Shown: positions 7,461 to 14,702 of the stretch, piece after piece
How the letters are laid out: every line of letters starts with the position of its first letter
How positions within the stretch are numbered: the stretch's first letter is position 1
From: Plastoroseomonas sp036499545
Lineage (GTDB): Bacteria; Pseudomonadota; Alphaproteobacteria; Acetobacterales; Acetobacteraceae
DNA: 27,635 nt
Assembly (NCBI GenBank): GCA_036499545.1
Contig: DASYDR010000115.1
Span: 1-27,635 of the forward strand
Direction of reading: 5' to 3'
Position numbers and translations under genes: made by a program
Notes under the pieces: model-generated
Databases searched by the model: none
Seen by the model: only the letters and a program-made list of their open reading frames with translations
Told to the model about the DNA's origin: nothing

Positions 7461-8279
7461 ATGGACCTCGACTTCACCGATGCCGAGTTGCACCGCTATT
7501 CGCGCCATATCCTCCTCGCCGATATTGGCGCCGAGGGGCAGGCCAGGCTGCGTGCCGCCTCCGTCCTGATCGTCGGCGCCGGCGGCCTCGGCTCCCCGCT
7601 CGCCCTCTATCTCGCGGCGGCGGGGATCGGGCGTATCGGCATCATCGATCACGACACGCTGGAGTTGTCGAACCTGCAGCGCCAGATCGCGCACACCACC
7701 GCGCGCATCGGCCGCGGCAAGGCGGAGAGTGCCGCGGAGGCGCTGCGCGCCCTCAATCCCGAGGTGGCGGTGGAGGTGCATGCGCGGCGGATGGATGCGG
7801 CGGCGGCGCGCGACCTGATCCCGCGCTACGACATCATCTGCGACGGCACCGACAATTTTCCGACGCGCTTCCTGGTGGGCGACGCCTGCCACCTGCTCGG
7901 CCGGCCGCTGGTCTCGGCGGCGGTGCTGCGCTTCGAAGGCCAGCTGGCGATCTTCCAGGCGCATCGTGGTGCGCCGTTTCCCTGCCATCGCTGCCTGCAC
8001 CCAGAGATGCCGCCGGACGGGCTGGTGCCGAGCTGCTCCGAAGCCGGGGTGCTCGGCACCGTGACTGGCGTCATGGGCACCCTGCAGGCGACGGAGGTGG
8101 TGAAGCTGATCCTCGGCATCGGTGAGACGCTGGCCGGCCGGCTGCTGCTCTGGGATGCGCTCGACATGCGCTTCCGCACGGTGCGCCTGAAGCGCGACCT
8201 CGCCTGCGCCCTTTGCGGGGAAGCACCGTCGATCACCGATATCGTGGAGCCGGAGGCGGCGCCGGTGTGCGGGGTGTGA
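7461..8279 (+). CDS. moeB: MoeB/ThiF-family sulfur-carrier adenylyltransferase
   Basis: A 272-residue E1-like enzyme that adenylates the C-terminal Gly-Gly of a small sulfur carrier (MoaD for molybdopterin, or ThiS). It opens with the typical DAELHRYSRHILL, has the nucleotide loop GAGGLGS at 39-45, the IIDHDTLELSNLQRQI segment, zinc ligands Cys175/Cys178 (CHRC) and Cys249/Cys252 (CALC), and Cys192 in PSCSEAGVLG. It lacks the rhodanese domain of MoeZ/Uba4 forms. ATG at 7461 was chosen because the family normally begins a few residues before this motif, although no ribosome site is obvious. The stop overlaps the next gene by four bases (GTGA). MoeB versus ThiF cannot be decided from sequence; no moa or thi genes lie nearby. 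Confidence 0.88.
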   Translation: MDLDFTDAELHRYSRHILLADIGAEGQARLRAASVLIVGAGGLGSPLALYLAAAGIGRIGIIDHDTLELSNLQRQIAHTTARIGRGKAESAAEALRALNPEVAVEVHARRMDAAAARDLIPRYDIICDGTDNFPTRFLVGDACHLLGRPLVSAAVLRFEGQLAIFQAHRGAPFPCHRCLHPEMPPDGLVPSCSEAGVLGTVTGVMGTLQATEVVKLILGIGETLAGRLLLWDALDMRFRTVRLKRDLACALCGEAPSITDIVEPEAAPVCGV

Positions 8280-8647
8280 GCACCCTCGGCATCCTGCTGA
8301 TCTCCGGCGGCCATGAACGGGCGCATTACGCCCTGGTCATGGCGACCGGCGCGGCGGCCCTGGGGCGGGATGTCACGCTCTTCGCGACCAATGCGGGTTG
8401 CCGGCTGCTGCTGGCGGGCGAGACACCGGACGCCGACCCGCGGGAGGCCTTGCTCGCCGCGCGCGGTGTCGCCGGGATCGGCACCCTGCTGGACGCGGCG
8501 GGGGAACTCGGCATCCGGATGATCGCCTGTGAGGCCGGGCTCGCCGCCGAAGGGCTGCGGGATGCCGCCCTGGCGGCGGGGGTGGAACGCGCCGGGGTCG
8601 CGACGTTCCTGGAGGCCGTCGGGCAGGGCCAGATCGTGACGCTATGA
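8276..8647 (+). CDS. DsrE-like sulfurtransferase-family protein
   Basis: A 123-residue alpha/beta protein starting at GTG 8276, overlapping the moeB stop by four bases. It has the DsrE/peroxiredoxin-like pattern: strand LGILLISGGHERAHYALVMATGAAALG, strand DVTLFATNAGC, and a late LGIRMIACEAGL with a Cys in the place where DsrE-type proteins carry their sulfur-binding residue. These proteins act as cytoplasmic persulfide carriers or close relatives. Translational coupling to a sulfur-carrier-activating enzyme suggests the two handle the same sulfur stream. The long DsrEFH oxidation cluster is absent, so this is not sulfur-oxidation context. Confidence 0.75.
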   Translation: MSTLGILLISGGHERAHYALVMATGAAALGRDVTLFATNAGCRLLLAGETPDADPREALLAARGVAGIGTLLDAAGELGIRMIACEAGLAAEGLRDAALAAGVERAGVATFLEAVGQGQIVTL

Positions 8648-8703
8648 CAGGCTTTGCTGACGGCGCTTGACCGCGGCCGGCAGCGTGGGGGAGACCATGC
8701 CGC

Positions 8704-9567
8704 ATGCGGCATTTTCTGGTCCTCGTCCTGAGCCTGGGCATCGGCGCGCCCGCCTTCGGTCAATCCGCCCTTGGCAGCCCGGGCAGCCTGCCCCCGCCGC
8801 AGCGGCCGGGCAGCGCGGCGCCGGCTGCCGCCCCGCCGGCCAGCCAGCCGGCGCCGGCCAGGCCGCATGCCGCCCCGGCGCGGCCGCCGCAGGGTCAGGC
8901 CGCGCCGTCGCGACAGGCGCCGCAGGTCAGCCCGCCCAGCCGCCCGGCCCGCATCGGGCCCCAGACCCATGAACGCCGGCCCCGCCAGGGCCAGGCGCAG
9001 CAGCAGCGCCGCCGCACCGGGGCCGCCGCGGGTGCCGCGGCCGGCGCGGCCGCCGGCGCGGCGGCGGCCCGCCCCGCGCCCCCACCGGCTCCGGCCGTGC
9101 CACCGCCGGAGCCGGTGACGCCCTCGACCGGCAGCGTCACCGGCCTGCCGCTGCCCCGTTTCGCGGCGCTGCGCTCGGATGAGGTGAACATGCGCTCCGG
9201 CCCCGGTACGCGCTTTCCGATCGAATGGACCTATACGCGGCGGGAACTGCCGGTGCAGATCGTCCGCGAATTCGACCTCTGGCGCCGGATCCGCGACATG
9301 GATGGCGTCGAGGGCTGGGTCCACCAGAGCACCCTGTTCTCCCGCCGCGGCCTGGTGGTGCGCGGTGCCGCCAATGCCGAGATCCCGCTGCGCCGCCGGG
9401 CGGAAGATGGCACATCCCTCGTCGCCCGGCTGCGTCCGGGCGTCGTCGGCCGGCTGCGGAGCTGCGAGACCGCCAGCCCCTGGTGCGAGGTGCAGATCGG
9501 CGAATACCGGGGCTATCTGCGCCGAGCGGAAATCTGGGGCGTCAGCCCGGACGAGGAAGTGAAGTAG
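8704..9567 (+). CDS. Secreted SH3-domain protein with low-complexity linker
   Basis: A 287-residue exported protein. Signal peptide at 1-19 (MRHFLVLVLSLGIGAPAFG), then a Pro/Ala/Gln/Arg-rich linker to about residue 145 including an AAAG tandem repeat, then a bacterial SH3 region: FAALRSDEVNMRSGPGTRFPIEWTY and VEGWVHQSTLF at about 155-218, followed by a second SH3-like half to residue 285. The VNMRSGPG block is the hallmark of SH3b domains that bind cell-wall or protein ligands in the periplasm. No catalytic domain is present. GGGGAG lies ten bases ahead of the ATG. Related proteins are common single-copy envelope proteins in alphaproteobacteria; exact function is unknown. Confidence 0.85.
   Translation: MRHFLVLVLSLGIGAPAFGQSALGSPGSLPPPQRPGSAAPAAAPPASQPAPARPHAAPARPPQGQAAPSRQAPQVSPPSRPARIGPQTHERRPRQGQAQQQRRRTGAAAGAAAGAAAGAAAARPAPPPAPAVPPPEPVTPSTGSVTGLPLPRFAALRSDEVNMRSGPGTRFPIEWTYTRRELPVQIVREFDLWRRIRDMDGVEGWVHQSTLFSRRGLVVRGAANAEIPLRRRAEDGTSLVARLRPGVVGRLRSCETASPWCEVQIGEYRGYLRRAEIWGVSPDEEVK
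9019..9069 (+). repeat. In-frame Ala-Ala-Ala-Gly tandem repeat
   Basis: Residues 106-122 of the SH3 protein read as a Gly followed by repeats of AAAG (the last unit AAAA), encoded by imperfect 12-base units built from GCC/GCG/GGC codons. It forms the end of the disordered linker and is a likely site of length variation by slippage. Confidence 0.7.
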
Positions 9568-9599
9568 GGACGAGTCCTTCGTCGGCCTCGGGCACCGGC

Positions 9600-9618
9600 G
9601 CGGCCTGCGGCCGCTTTT
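9600..9618 (+). terminator. Intrinsic terminator after SH3 protein gene
   Basis: A perfect GCGGCC/GGCCGC stem (9600-9605 with 9609-9614) with a three-base loop is followed by TTTT, 33 bases past the stop of the SH3 gene and ahead of the convergent ogt gene. Confidence 0.6.
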
Positions 9619-9639
9619 GAGGCGGGCGGCCGGCCTGAA

Positions 9640-10152
9640 TCAGGCGGCCTGGGTTGCGTGGCGTTGCTCATGGGCCAGCAGCCAGGCCTTGCGGGGCAGG
9701 CCGCCGCCATAGCCGGTCAGGCTCGCATTCGCGCCGACCACCCGGTGGCAGGGCACCACGATCGCGATCGGATTGGCGCCATTGGCCATGCCCACCGCCC
9801 GGCTCGCCGCCGGCTTGCCGAGTTGCTGCGCGAGCCGGCCATAGGTGGTGGTCATGCCTGCCGGAATCGGCCGCAGCGCTGCCCAGACCGATCGCTGGAA
9901 CGCCGTGCCGCCGGTCCGCACCGGCAGCCGGTCGAGTGCCGGCAGCTCGCCTTCGAAATAGGCGTGCAGGCCGTCGCGGATCGCGGCGGGGCTCTCGCCC
10001 GGGGTCAGGGCGTAGGCCCCGTAATGCAACCGCAGCAGCCGGTGCATGCGTGGTGCGTAATCATGGAAATCCAGCGCCCGCAGCGCCTCCCCGTCCGAGA
10101 CGACCAGCATGGTCCCGACCGGCGACGCGACGTGATCCAGCAGCAGCTTCAA
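9640..10152 (-). CDS. ogt: O6-alkylguanine-DNA alkyltransferase (Ogt)
   Basis: Suicide repair protein of 170 residues that moves an alkyl group from O6-guanine to its own cysteine. The active site IVVPCHRVVGANASLTGYGGGLPRK is complete, as are the DNA-binding FQRSVWAALRPIPAGMTTTYGRLA and the Arg/Asn region SRAVGMANGANP. I place the start at TTG 10152, because GGAG stands seven bases upstream and the family begins about here (LKLLLDHVASPVGTM); an in-frame ATG about ten codons upstream lacks a ribosome site. The first 92 bases overlap the 3' end of the Ada-AlkA gene in another frame, so the pair is certainly co-transcribed. The same alkA-ogt pairing is known in Mycobacterium tuberculosis. Confidence 0.92.
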   Translation of the reverse strand: MKLLLDHVASPVGTMLVVSDGEALRALDFHDYAPRMHRLLRLHYGAYALTPGESPAAIRDGLHAYFEGELPALDRLPVRTGGTAFQRSVWAALRPIPAGMTTTYGRLAQQLGKPAASRAVGMANGANPIAIVVPCHRVVGANASLTGYGGGLPRKAWLLAHEQRHATQAA

Positions 10153-11635
10153 GGGACGTCTCCGTAGCGGATGCGGCCGCATCGGCGGCCCAGAGATGCA
10201 GGGCGGCATAGGCCCGCCAGGGGCGCCAGGCCTCGGCGCGGCGGAGCAGTGCCGCAGGCGTCGGCCGGCCGGCCGGCGTTGCCATCGCCCGCAGCAGGCC
10301 GATATCCGCGGCGGGGAAGGCATCGGGTTCGCGCAGCGCCCGCATCGCGATGTACTGCGCGGTCCATTCGCCGATGCCGGGCAGCGCCTTCAGCCGGATG
10401 ATCGCGGCGTCCAGCCCCTGTTCAGGGGCGAAAAGCAGCGGATCGGCCTGGGCTGCCGCGGCCATCGACCGGATCGCCGCGATGCGCGCCGCCGGCATGC
10501 CGAGCGTCGCGGCCAGATCGGCCTGCAGGATCCGGTCGGGCGATGGAAATACATGCGTCAGCCCGGGCTCCGCCGGTGCCGCCAGTGGCGCGCCATGGGC
10601 CGCGGCGAGCCGGCCGGCGAGGCGGGTGGCGGCGGTGACGGTGATCTGCTGGCCGAGGATGCCGCGGATGGCCAGCTCGAAGCCGTCCCAGGCGCCGGGC
10701 ACGCGCAGCCCCGGCCGCGTCGCGACCAGCTCCGCGAGATGCGGGTCGGCCGCGAGCTGGGCCGCGATGGTGGCGGGATCGGCACCGAGGTCGAAGATGC
10801 GGCGGATGCGCTCGACGATCGCCGGCAGCGCGGTGACCACGGGGAAGCGGATCGTCGCGGCCAATGCATGCGGCCGGCCCGCCGGGCGGATCGCGATGCT
10901 GCCTTGCGCCGCGCCCAGGGTGATGGTCCGCGCATAGCGATCGGGCGTGACATGCTCCACGCCGGGAATGGCCCGCGCCGCCAGGAACCCGATCATCGCC
11001 GGCCAGTCATAGGGCGGCCGGTAGGGCAGCGTCAGGGTGACGGCGGCTCCCGGCATTTCCGCCATGCCATCGCCGCGGAGCGTCCGCGGCGCGCGGCCGT
11101 AGAGCGCGCGGAAACTCGCGTTGAAGCGGCGCAGGCTGCCGAAGCCGGCGGCCAGCGCCACCTCGGTCATCGGCAGGTGGGTGTCGGTGATGAGCTGCTT
11201 GGCGAAGAGGCTGCGCCGCGTCTGCGCGACGGCGCCGGGCGTGGCGCCCAGGTGCTTCTGGAACAGCCGGCGCAGCTGACGTTCCCCCATGCCGAGCCGC
11301 ATCGCCAGCCCGGCCACGTCACCCTCGTTCAACGCGCCGGCCGCGATCAGCGCCATGGCGCGGGAGATGGTGCTGGCGGTGCCGTGCCAGGCGGCGATGT
11401 CGGGCGACGTCTCCGGCCGGCAGCGCAGGCAGGGGCGGAAGCCCGCCGCCTGGGCCGCGGCCGCGCTCGGCATGAAGACGATGTTCTCGAACTTCGGCGG
11501 CCGCGCCGGGCAGATCGGGCGGCAATAGATGCCCGTGGTGCGGACGGCGGTGAAGAACCGCCCGTCGAACCGGGCATCCCGGGTCAGCAATGCCCGGTAG
11601 CAGGCTTCAGGATCCAGGTGCATGCCGCGCAACAT
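10061..11635 (-). CDS. alkA: Ada(N)-AlkA fusion: methylphosphotriester sensor with 3-methyladenine glycosylase
   Basis: A 524-residue multidomain protein. Residues 5-75 are the Ada zinc domain with Cys38, Cys42, Cys69 and Cys72 (CRPIC...CLRC), which accepts methyl groups from phosphotriesters. Residues 85-180 are an AraC-type DNA-binding pair of helix-turn-helices. Residues 195-290 match the AlkA N-terminal domain, and 300-470 the HhH-GPD glycosylase with LPGIGEWTAQYIAMRA and catalytic Asp in FPAADIGL. It should therefore sense alkylation, activate transcription and excise alkylated bases. The methyltransferase half of classical Ada is the separate ogt gene overlapping its 3' end. The last ~35 residues, past HLWAAD, extend beyond the usual family end and read through the ogt start. 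ATG at 11623 is an alternative start. Confidence 0.92.
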   Translation of the reverse strand: MLRGMHLDPEACYRALLTRDARFDGRFFTAVRTTGIYCRPICPARPPKFENIVFMPSAAAAQAAGFRPCLRCRPETSPDIAAWHGTASTISRAMALIAAGALNEGDVAGLAMRLGMGERQLRRLFQKHLGATPGAVAQTRRSLFAKQLITDTHLPMTEVALAAGFGSLRRFNASFRALYGRAPRTLRGDGMAEMPGAAVTLTLPYRPPYDWPAMIGFLAARAIPGVEHVTPDRYARTITLGAAQGSIAIRPAGRPHALAATIRFPVVTALPAIVERIRRIFDLGADPATIAAQLAADPHLAELVATRPGLRVPGAWDGFELAIRGILGQQITVTAATRLAGRLAAAHGAPLAAPAEPGLTHVFPSPDRILQADLAATLGMPAARIAAIRSMAAAAQADPLLFAPEQGLDAAIIRLKALPGIGEWTAQYIAMRALREPDAFPAADIGLLRAMATPAGRPTPAALLRRAEAWRPWRAYAALHLWAADAAASATETSLEAAAGSRRVAGRDHAGRLGRGGAAGAGFP

Positions 11636-11711
11636 GGCGGCAATCGGCCTGGCCTTCTCGCCATTTTCGGACGCGATGGGCCAGTGTCTGCCATGCGCAC
11701 GGCGCTGCGCC

Positions 11712-11739
11712 CGCAGCCGCCGCCGTTCAGGCGGCTGCG
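11712..11739 (-). terminator. Strong hairpin downstream of lipoprotein gene
   Basis: A perfect ten-base stem (CGCAGCCGCC at 11712-11721 with GGCGGCTGCG at 11730-11739, eight-base loop) lies 17 bases past the lipoprotein stop. There is no T-run on either strand, so termination may be Rho-assisted or the hairpin may only protect the 3' end. The remaining 11636-11755 region must also hold any alkA promoter; none is obvious. Confidence 0.45.
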
Positions 11740-11755
11740 TATCGCGGTCCGGCCG

Positions 11756-12247
11756 TCAGCCGAGCGGGCTGGTGCCGGGCAGGGCGGAGATCGGTCGCCC
11801 GGGAGGCTGGGACGGGGTCTCCGCCACCGGCTCCGGCGCGAAGGGCGGCACCGAGGCCGCCGGCATCGGGACCGTAACGCCATCCGGATAGCGCGCGATC
11901 GCGCCGGTGGAGGCATCGACGATGATACCGATCAGCCCGCCGAACAGGATATTGCCGAAAAACCAGGGATTCAGCCCGGCTTCGACGGTGGCCTGGCCGG
12001 CCGGCGCACCGGCTGGCGCCTGCGGGTGGCGGCAGGTCACCAGCAGCGCGCCGGATGCGCGGCTGACCGTCACCCGCCCGGGTGTGGGGGAAATGGTGCC
12101 GAGGGCTTCGTTGTTGCGGGTCACATCGCAAATCGCGCCGGCCGGCGTCGTTTCGACATTCAACTGATGGGTGCTCGGGGACACGATGGACGCACAGCCC
12201 GGCAATAATGCTGCCCCACAGAGCAGCATGACGATTCTCGACACCAT
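11756..12247 (-). CDS. Lipoprotein of unknown function
   Basis: A 163-residue lipoprotein: signal MVSRIVMLLCGAALLPGC with lipobox LLPGC and lipidated Cys18 followed by Ala, which favours outer-membrane sorting. The next part, TTPAGAICDVTRNNEALGTISPTPGRVTVSR, is a PEGA-like beta stretch; then comes a glycine-rich hydrophobic segment NPWFFGNILFGGLIGIIVDASTGA that looks like an internal membrane hairpin, and a Pro-rich tail. Similar small lipoproteins are widespread in proteobacteria without a known role. GGGAG stands just before the ATG. It is transcribed from the AT-rich gap at 12248-12353. Confidence 0.8.
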   Translation of the reverse strand: MVSRIVMLLCGAALLPGCASIVSPSTHQLNVETTPAGAICDVTRNNEALGTISPTPGRVTVSRASGALLVTCRHPQAPAGAPAGQATVEAGLNPWFFGNILFGGLIGIIVDASTGAIARYPDGVTVPMPAASVPPFAPEPVAETPSQPPGRPISALPGTSPLG

Positions 12248-12304
12248 TTTCTCCCGGCGAGTGATGGCAACAAGCTAGATGATGTTTCCGTCATTGCAAT
12301 CACC

Positions 12305-12319
12305 AAATCGTGACGATTT
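12305..12319. promoter_or_regulatory. Palindrome upstream of lipoprotein gene
   Basis: AAATCG-TGA-CGATTT is a perfect six-base inverted repeat with a three-base centre, in a 106-base gap that is far more AT-rich than the rest of the window and about 60 bases ahead of the lipoprotein start. TGATCA occurs twice nearby. It looks like a repressor or activator operator; the short AT-rich stem makes a terminator less likely. No protein can be assigned. Confidence 0.35.
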
Positions 12320-12353
12320 TTCTGATCATGTTGTATACTTTCGCCGCTGCTGA

Positions 12354-13607
12354 TCAGTGCGTGCGGGACAGACGCGGCGCGACGACCACCAGGATGGCAG
12401 CGGCCTGGACCAGCGCCGCGGCCAGGAACGGCGCCCAGTTCCCCGCCACGGCGTCGCGGAGCGCGCCGAGTGCGGCCGGCGCGCAGGCGAAGACTGCCTG
12501 GTTGGTGGCGGTGACCAGGGCGACAACCTTGCCGACATCCCGCGCCCGGAACTCGATCTGCGCGATCAGCGGCGGCAGGGAGACCAGGTTGCCGACACCA
12601 AGGCCGAAGCAGACGCAGCCCGCGATCAGCAGCGGCACGGAAAGGCCGCCGGAGGCCAGCAGCAGCAGGCTGCCGGCCACCTGGACCGCCAGGTTGACCG
12701 CCGCGGCCACACGCCGGTCGGCGCCCGCCGGCATCAGGGCGCCGAGCAGCGTGCGCCCCAGCACGGCGCAGGCGGTGGTCAGGCTCATCGCCGCCCCGGC
12801 CCAGGCCTCGCCGAGTGTTGCCGCGAGCAGGGAGAAAAGATGCGCGATCAGCCCGATCTGCGCGAACAGCCCGAGGGCGAAGGCGGCCGAGAGGGTCGCG
12901 AAGCGCCGGTCGCGCCACAGGGCGACGCCGGATGGCAGGGGTGGTCGCGCGACATCCGCCGCCGCGGGGCGCGCCGCCTCGCCCGCCAAGGGCCCCTGGC
13001 CGTCGGGCGCCAGCCCCATGCCGTCGGGCGTCCGCGCCAGATAGCGGCCTGCCAGCCACCAGAGCGTCGCCACCATCACGAGGCCCACGCCGGAGACAGC
13101 GATGGTCAGGCCGAATGCCGCGATCAACAGCGCCCAGAGCGGGGTGAAGATCACGCCGCCGACGCTGGCGCCATTGAAGGCCATGGACAGCGCGGCACCG
13201 CGGCGCTGGTCGAACCACGGGCTCACCATCGCATTGATCGCGGCACCGCTGGTCGCGGCCCAGCCCGCGCCGCTCAGCAGCGCGGCGGGAAAAAGCTGCC
13301 AGGGGGCGGCGGCCAGCGCCCAGGCCAGCATGCCGGACGCGGCCGCCAGCGCCCCGGCGCGCGTCACCGCGGCCAGGCCGAAACGCGCATGCAGTTCGGG
13401 CAGGCGGGCGACGAGCAGGGCGCTCAGCAGGAAATGGCAGGTGATGGCGGCCGAGATCAGGGAAACCGGCCAGCCGCGGCCCTGATGCAGCACGTGCAGG
13501 AACACCGAAGGCCCGTAGAAGCCGGCGCCCCAGGCGAAGACCGCCACGACGAAGGCCGCGCCAACGACCCGCCAGCCGAAAAAGACCTCGCTGCGCAGGG
13601 CGTTCAT
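12354..13607 (-). CDS. Major facilitator superfamily transporter
   Basis: A 417-residue inner-membrane transporter with twelve predicted helices in two six-helix halves joined by a hydrophilic loop at about residues 195-225. The N-terminus SEVFFGWRVVGAAFVVAVFAWGAGFYGPSVFLHVL is typical of the monocarboxylate/OFA-like branch, and SPWFDQRRGAALSMAFNGASVGGVIFTPL is the loop 4-5 motif. The substrate is probably a small organic acid but cannot be read from sequence. The start ATG overlaps the stop of a 23-codon upstream frame. The gene is divergent from the Ada-like gene at 13788 across a 180-base gap. Confidence 0.88.
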   Translation of the reverse strand: MNALRSEVFFGWRVVGAAFVVAVFAWGAGFYGPSVFLHVLHQGRGWPVSLISAAITCHFLLSALLVARLPELHARFGLAAVTRAGALAAASGMLAWALAAAPWQLFPAALLSGAGWAATSGAAINAMVSPWFDQRRGAALSMAFNGASVGGVIFTPLWALLIAAFGLTIAVSGVGLVMVATLWWLAGRYLARTPDGMGLAPDGQGPLAGEAARPAAADVARPPLPSGVALWRDRRFATLSAAFALGLFAQIGLIAHLFSLLAATLGEAWAGAAMSLTTACAVLGRTLLGALMPAGADRRVAAAVNLAVQVAGSLLLLASGGLSVPLLIAGCVCFGLGVGNLVSLPPLIAQIEFRARDVGKVVALVTATNQAVFACAPAALGALRDAVAGNWAPFLAAALVQAAAILVVVAPRLSRTH

Positions 13608-13675
13608 CGGGCGACCGCCGGATTGTCCGGGAAGACGCGCAGGAAGGGCACCGGATTGGTGAGCACAGGGGCCAT
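13604..13675 (-). CDS. Possible 23-codon leader peptide ahead of MFS gene
   Basis: An ATG at 13675 opens MAPVLTNPVPFLRVFPDNPAVAR, whose TGA overlaps the transporter ATG by four bases. AGGAAG lies about ten bases upstream, whereas the transporter ATG itself has no good ribosome site, so ribosomes may reach it by re-initiation. Codon use is like the neighbours. The peptide is too short to be sure it is expressed; it could equally be a relic of a longer N-terminus. Confidence 0.35.
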   Translation of the reverse strand: MAPVLTNPVPFLRVFPDNPAVAR

Positions 13676-13787
13676 GGCCGGACGCTTCCTCTCGCGATCA
13701 TCCTCCGGCCTGGCCTAGCCTGCAGGCGTGCCGCCATGCTCGCCGGAATCGGACTCCGTCGCCGGCAGGCGGGGATGGGAGGTCAGG

Positions 13788-14402
13788 GTGTTGGATTTCG
13801 TTGAATGCGATCGGGCGCGCGTCGCCCGCGACGCCACCTATGACGGCCGCTTCTTCACCGGCGTGCGCACCACGCGCATCTATTGCCGTCCGGTCTGCCC
13901 GGTGCGCCCGGCCCGTTCCGCCAATGTCGCCTTCTACCCGACCGCGGTGGCCGCCGAAGTCGCCGGCTTCCGCCCCTGCCTCCGTTGCCGGCCGGAGGCA
14001 GCGCCTTTCTGCCCGGCCTGGAACGGATCCCGCAGCACGGCGGAGCGTGCGATGCGGCTGATCGCGGATGGCGCGCTCGATGGCGAAGGGGCGTCGGTCG
14101 ATGCATTGGCGGCGCGGCTCGGCGTTGGCGGGCGCCATCTCGGCCGTCTCTTCGCGCGCCACGTCGGCGCCAGCCCGACCCGTTGCGCCCAGACGCTGCG
14201 CATCCAGCGTGCCAAGCGGCTGCTCGACACCACCGATCTGCCGATGACGGATATCGCGCTGCAGGCGGGCTTCGGCAGCCTGCGGCGCTTCAATGCCGTC
14301 TTCGCCCAGGTGTATCGCCTGCCGCCGACCGCGATCCGCCGCCGCCCTGGGCTGCGTCCGCCGGATACGCCGCCCTTGCGGGCGCCCGCGCCATCGCCCT
14401 AG
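13788..14402 (+). CDS. Orphan Ada N-terminal/AraC regulator-like protein (AdaA type)
   Basis: A 204-residue protein with only the first half of Ada: the zinc/methyl-acceptor domain with Cys33, Cys37, Cys64 and Cys67 (CRPVC...CLRC) and an AraC-type DNA-binding region at about 80-180 (MTDIALQAGFGSLRRFNAVF). No methyltransferase or glycosylase domain follows; the Pro-rich tail ends at 14402. This is the arrangement of Bacillus AdaA, a methylphosphotriester repair protein and activator. Start at GTG 13788, with GGGAGG five to six bases upstream; TTG at 13791 is also possible. It lies 9 bases ahead of the nitrile hydratase-like genes on the same strand, so it is likely co-transcribed with them. 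It is a diverged relative of the alkA N-terminus 2 kb away. Confidence 0.85.
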   Translation: MLDFVECDRARVARDATYDGRFFTGVRTTRIYCRPVCPVRPARSANVAFYPTAVAAEVAGFRPCLRCRPEAAPFCPAWNGSRSTAERAMRLIADGALDGEGASVDALAARLGVGGRHLGRLFARHVGASPTRCAQTLRIQRAKRLLDTTDLPMTDIALQAGFGSLRRFNAVFAQVYRLPPTAIRRRPGLRPPDTPPLRAPAPSP

Positions 14403-14411
14403 CCTTGCGTC

Positions 14412-14702
14412 ATGGACCAGGATCGCACCCCGGCGACGCACGATATCGGCGGCGCCAACCGCTTCCACTGCACCCCGGTCGAGCCGGACGAGGCGCCGCC
14501 CGATGCTTTCGGCAAGCGTGTCGACGCGCTGCGCCAGCTTCTGGCGCAGAAGAAGCTGATGACGGTGGATGAACTTCGGCGGGGGATCGAATCCATCCCG
14601 GAAGCCGAGTATTTCGAGCTCGGCTACTACGAGCGGTGGTTGCGTTCCATCACCCTGCTGATGGTCGAAAAAGGCGTCGTCGCGGCGGAGGATGTCCGAT
14701 GA
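14412..14702 (+). CDS. Nitrile hydratase-like beta chain, N-terminal half (thiocyanate hydrolase alpha-like)
   Basis: A 96-residue protein that aligns with the start of nitrile hydratase beta chains: HDIGGANRF at 10-18, then DELRRGIESIPEAEYFELGYYERWLRSITLLMVEKG at 53-88, the E-x-R-x-GIE and YY-x-x-W blocks of that domain. It stops where the linker to the beta-chain barrel domain would begin, and the next gene, overlapping by four bases (ATGA), supplies that barrel. In thiocyanate hydrolase the alpha and beta subunits correspond to these two halves. Nitrile hydratase activator proteins share this fold, so a chaperone role is the main alternative. No clear ribosome site precedes the ATG; translation may be coupled to the Ada-like gene 9 bases upstream. 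Confidence 0.8.
   Translation: MDQDRTPATHDIGGANRFHCTPVEPDEAPPDAFGKRVDALRQLLAQKKLMTVDELRRGIESIPEAEYFELGYYERWLRSITLLMVEKGVVAAEDVR

Noticed and set aside
9019..9069. Repeat mistaken for a possible CRISPR or mobile repeat
   Set aside because: It is a codon-phased AAAG repeat inside a linker, with no spacers and no flanking element.
10196..12208. 670-codon plus-strand frame opposite alkA and the lipoprotein gene
   Set aside because: Low-complexity Arg/Gly translation antisense to a gene with complete Ada and AlkA motifs.
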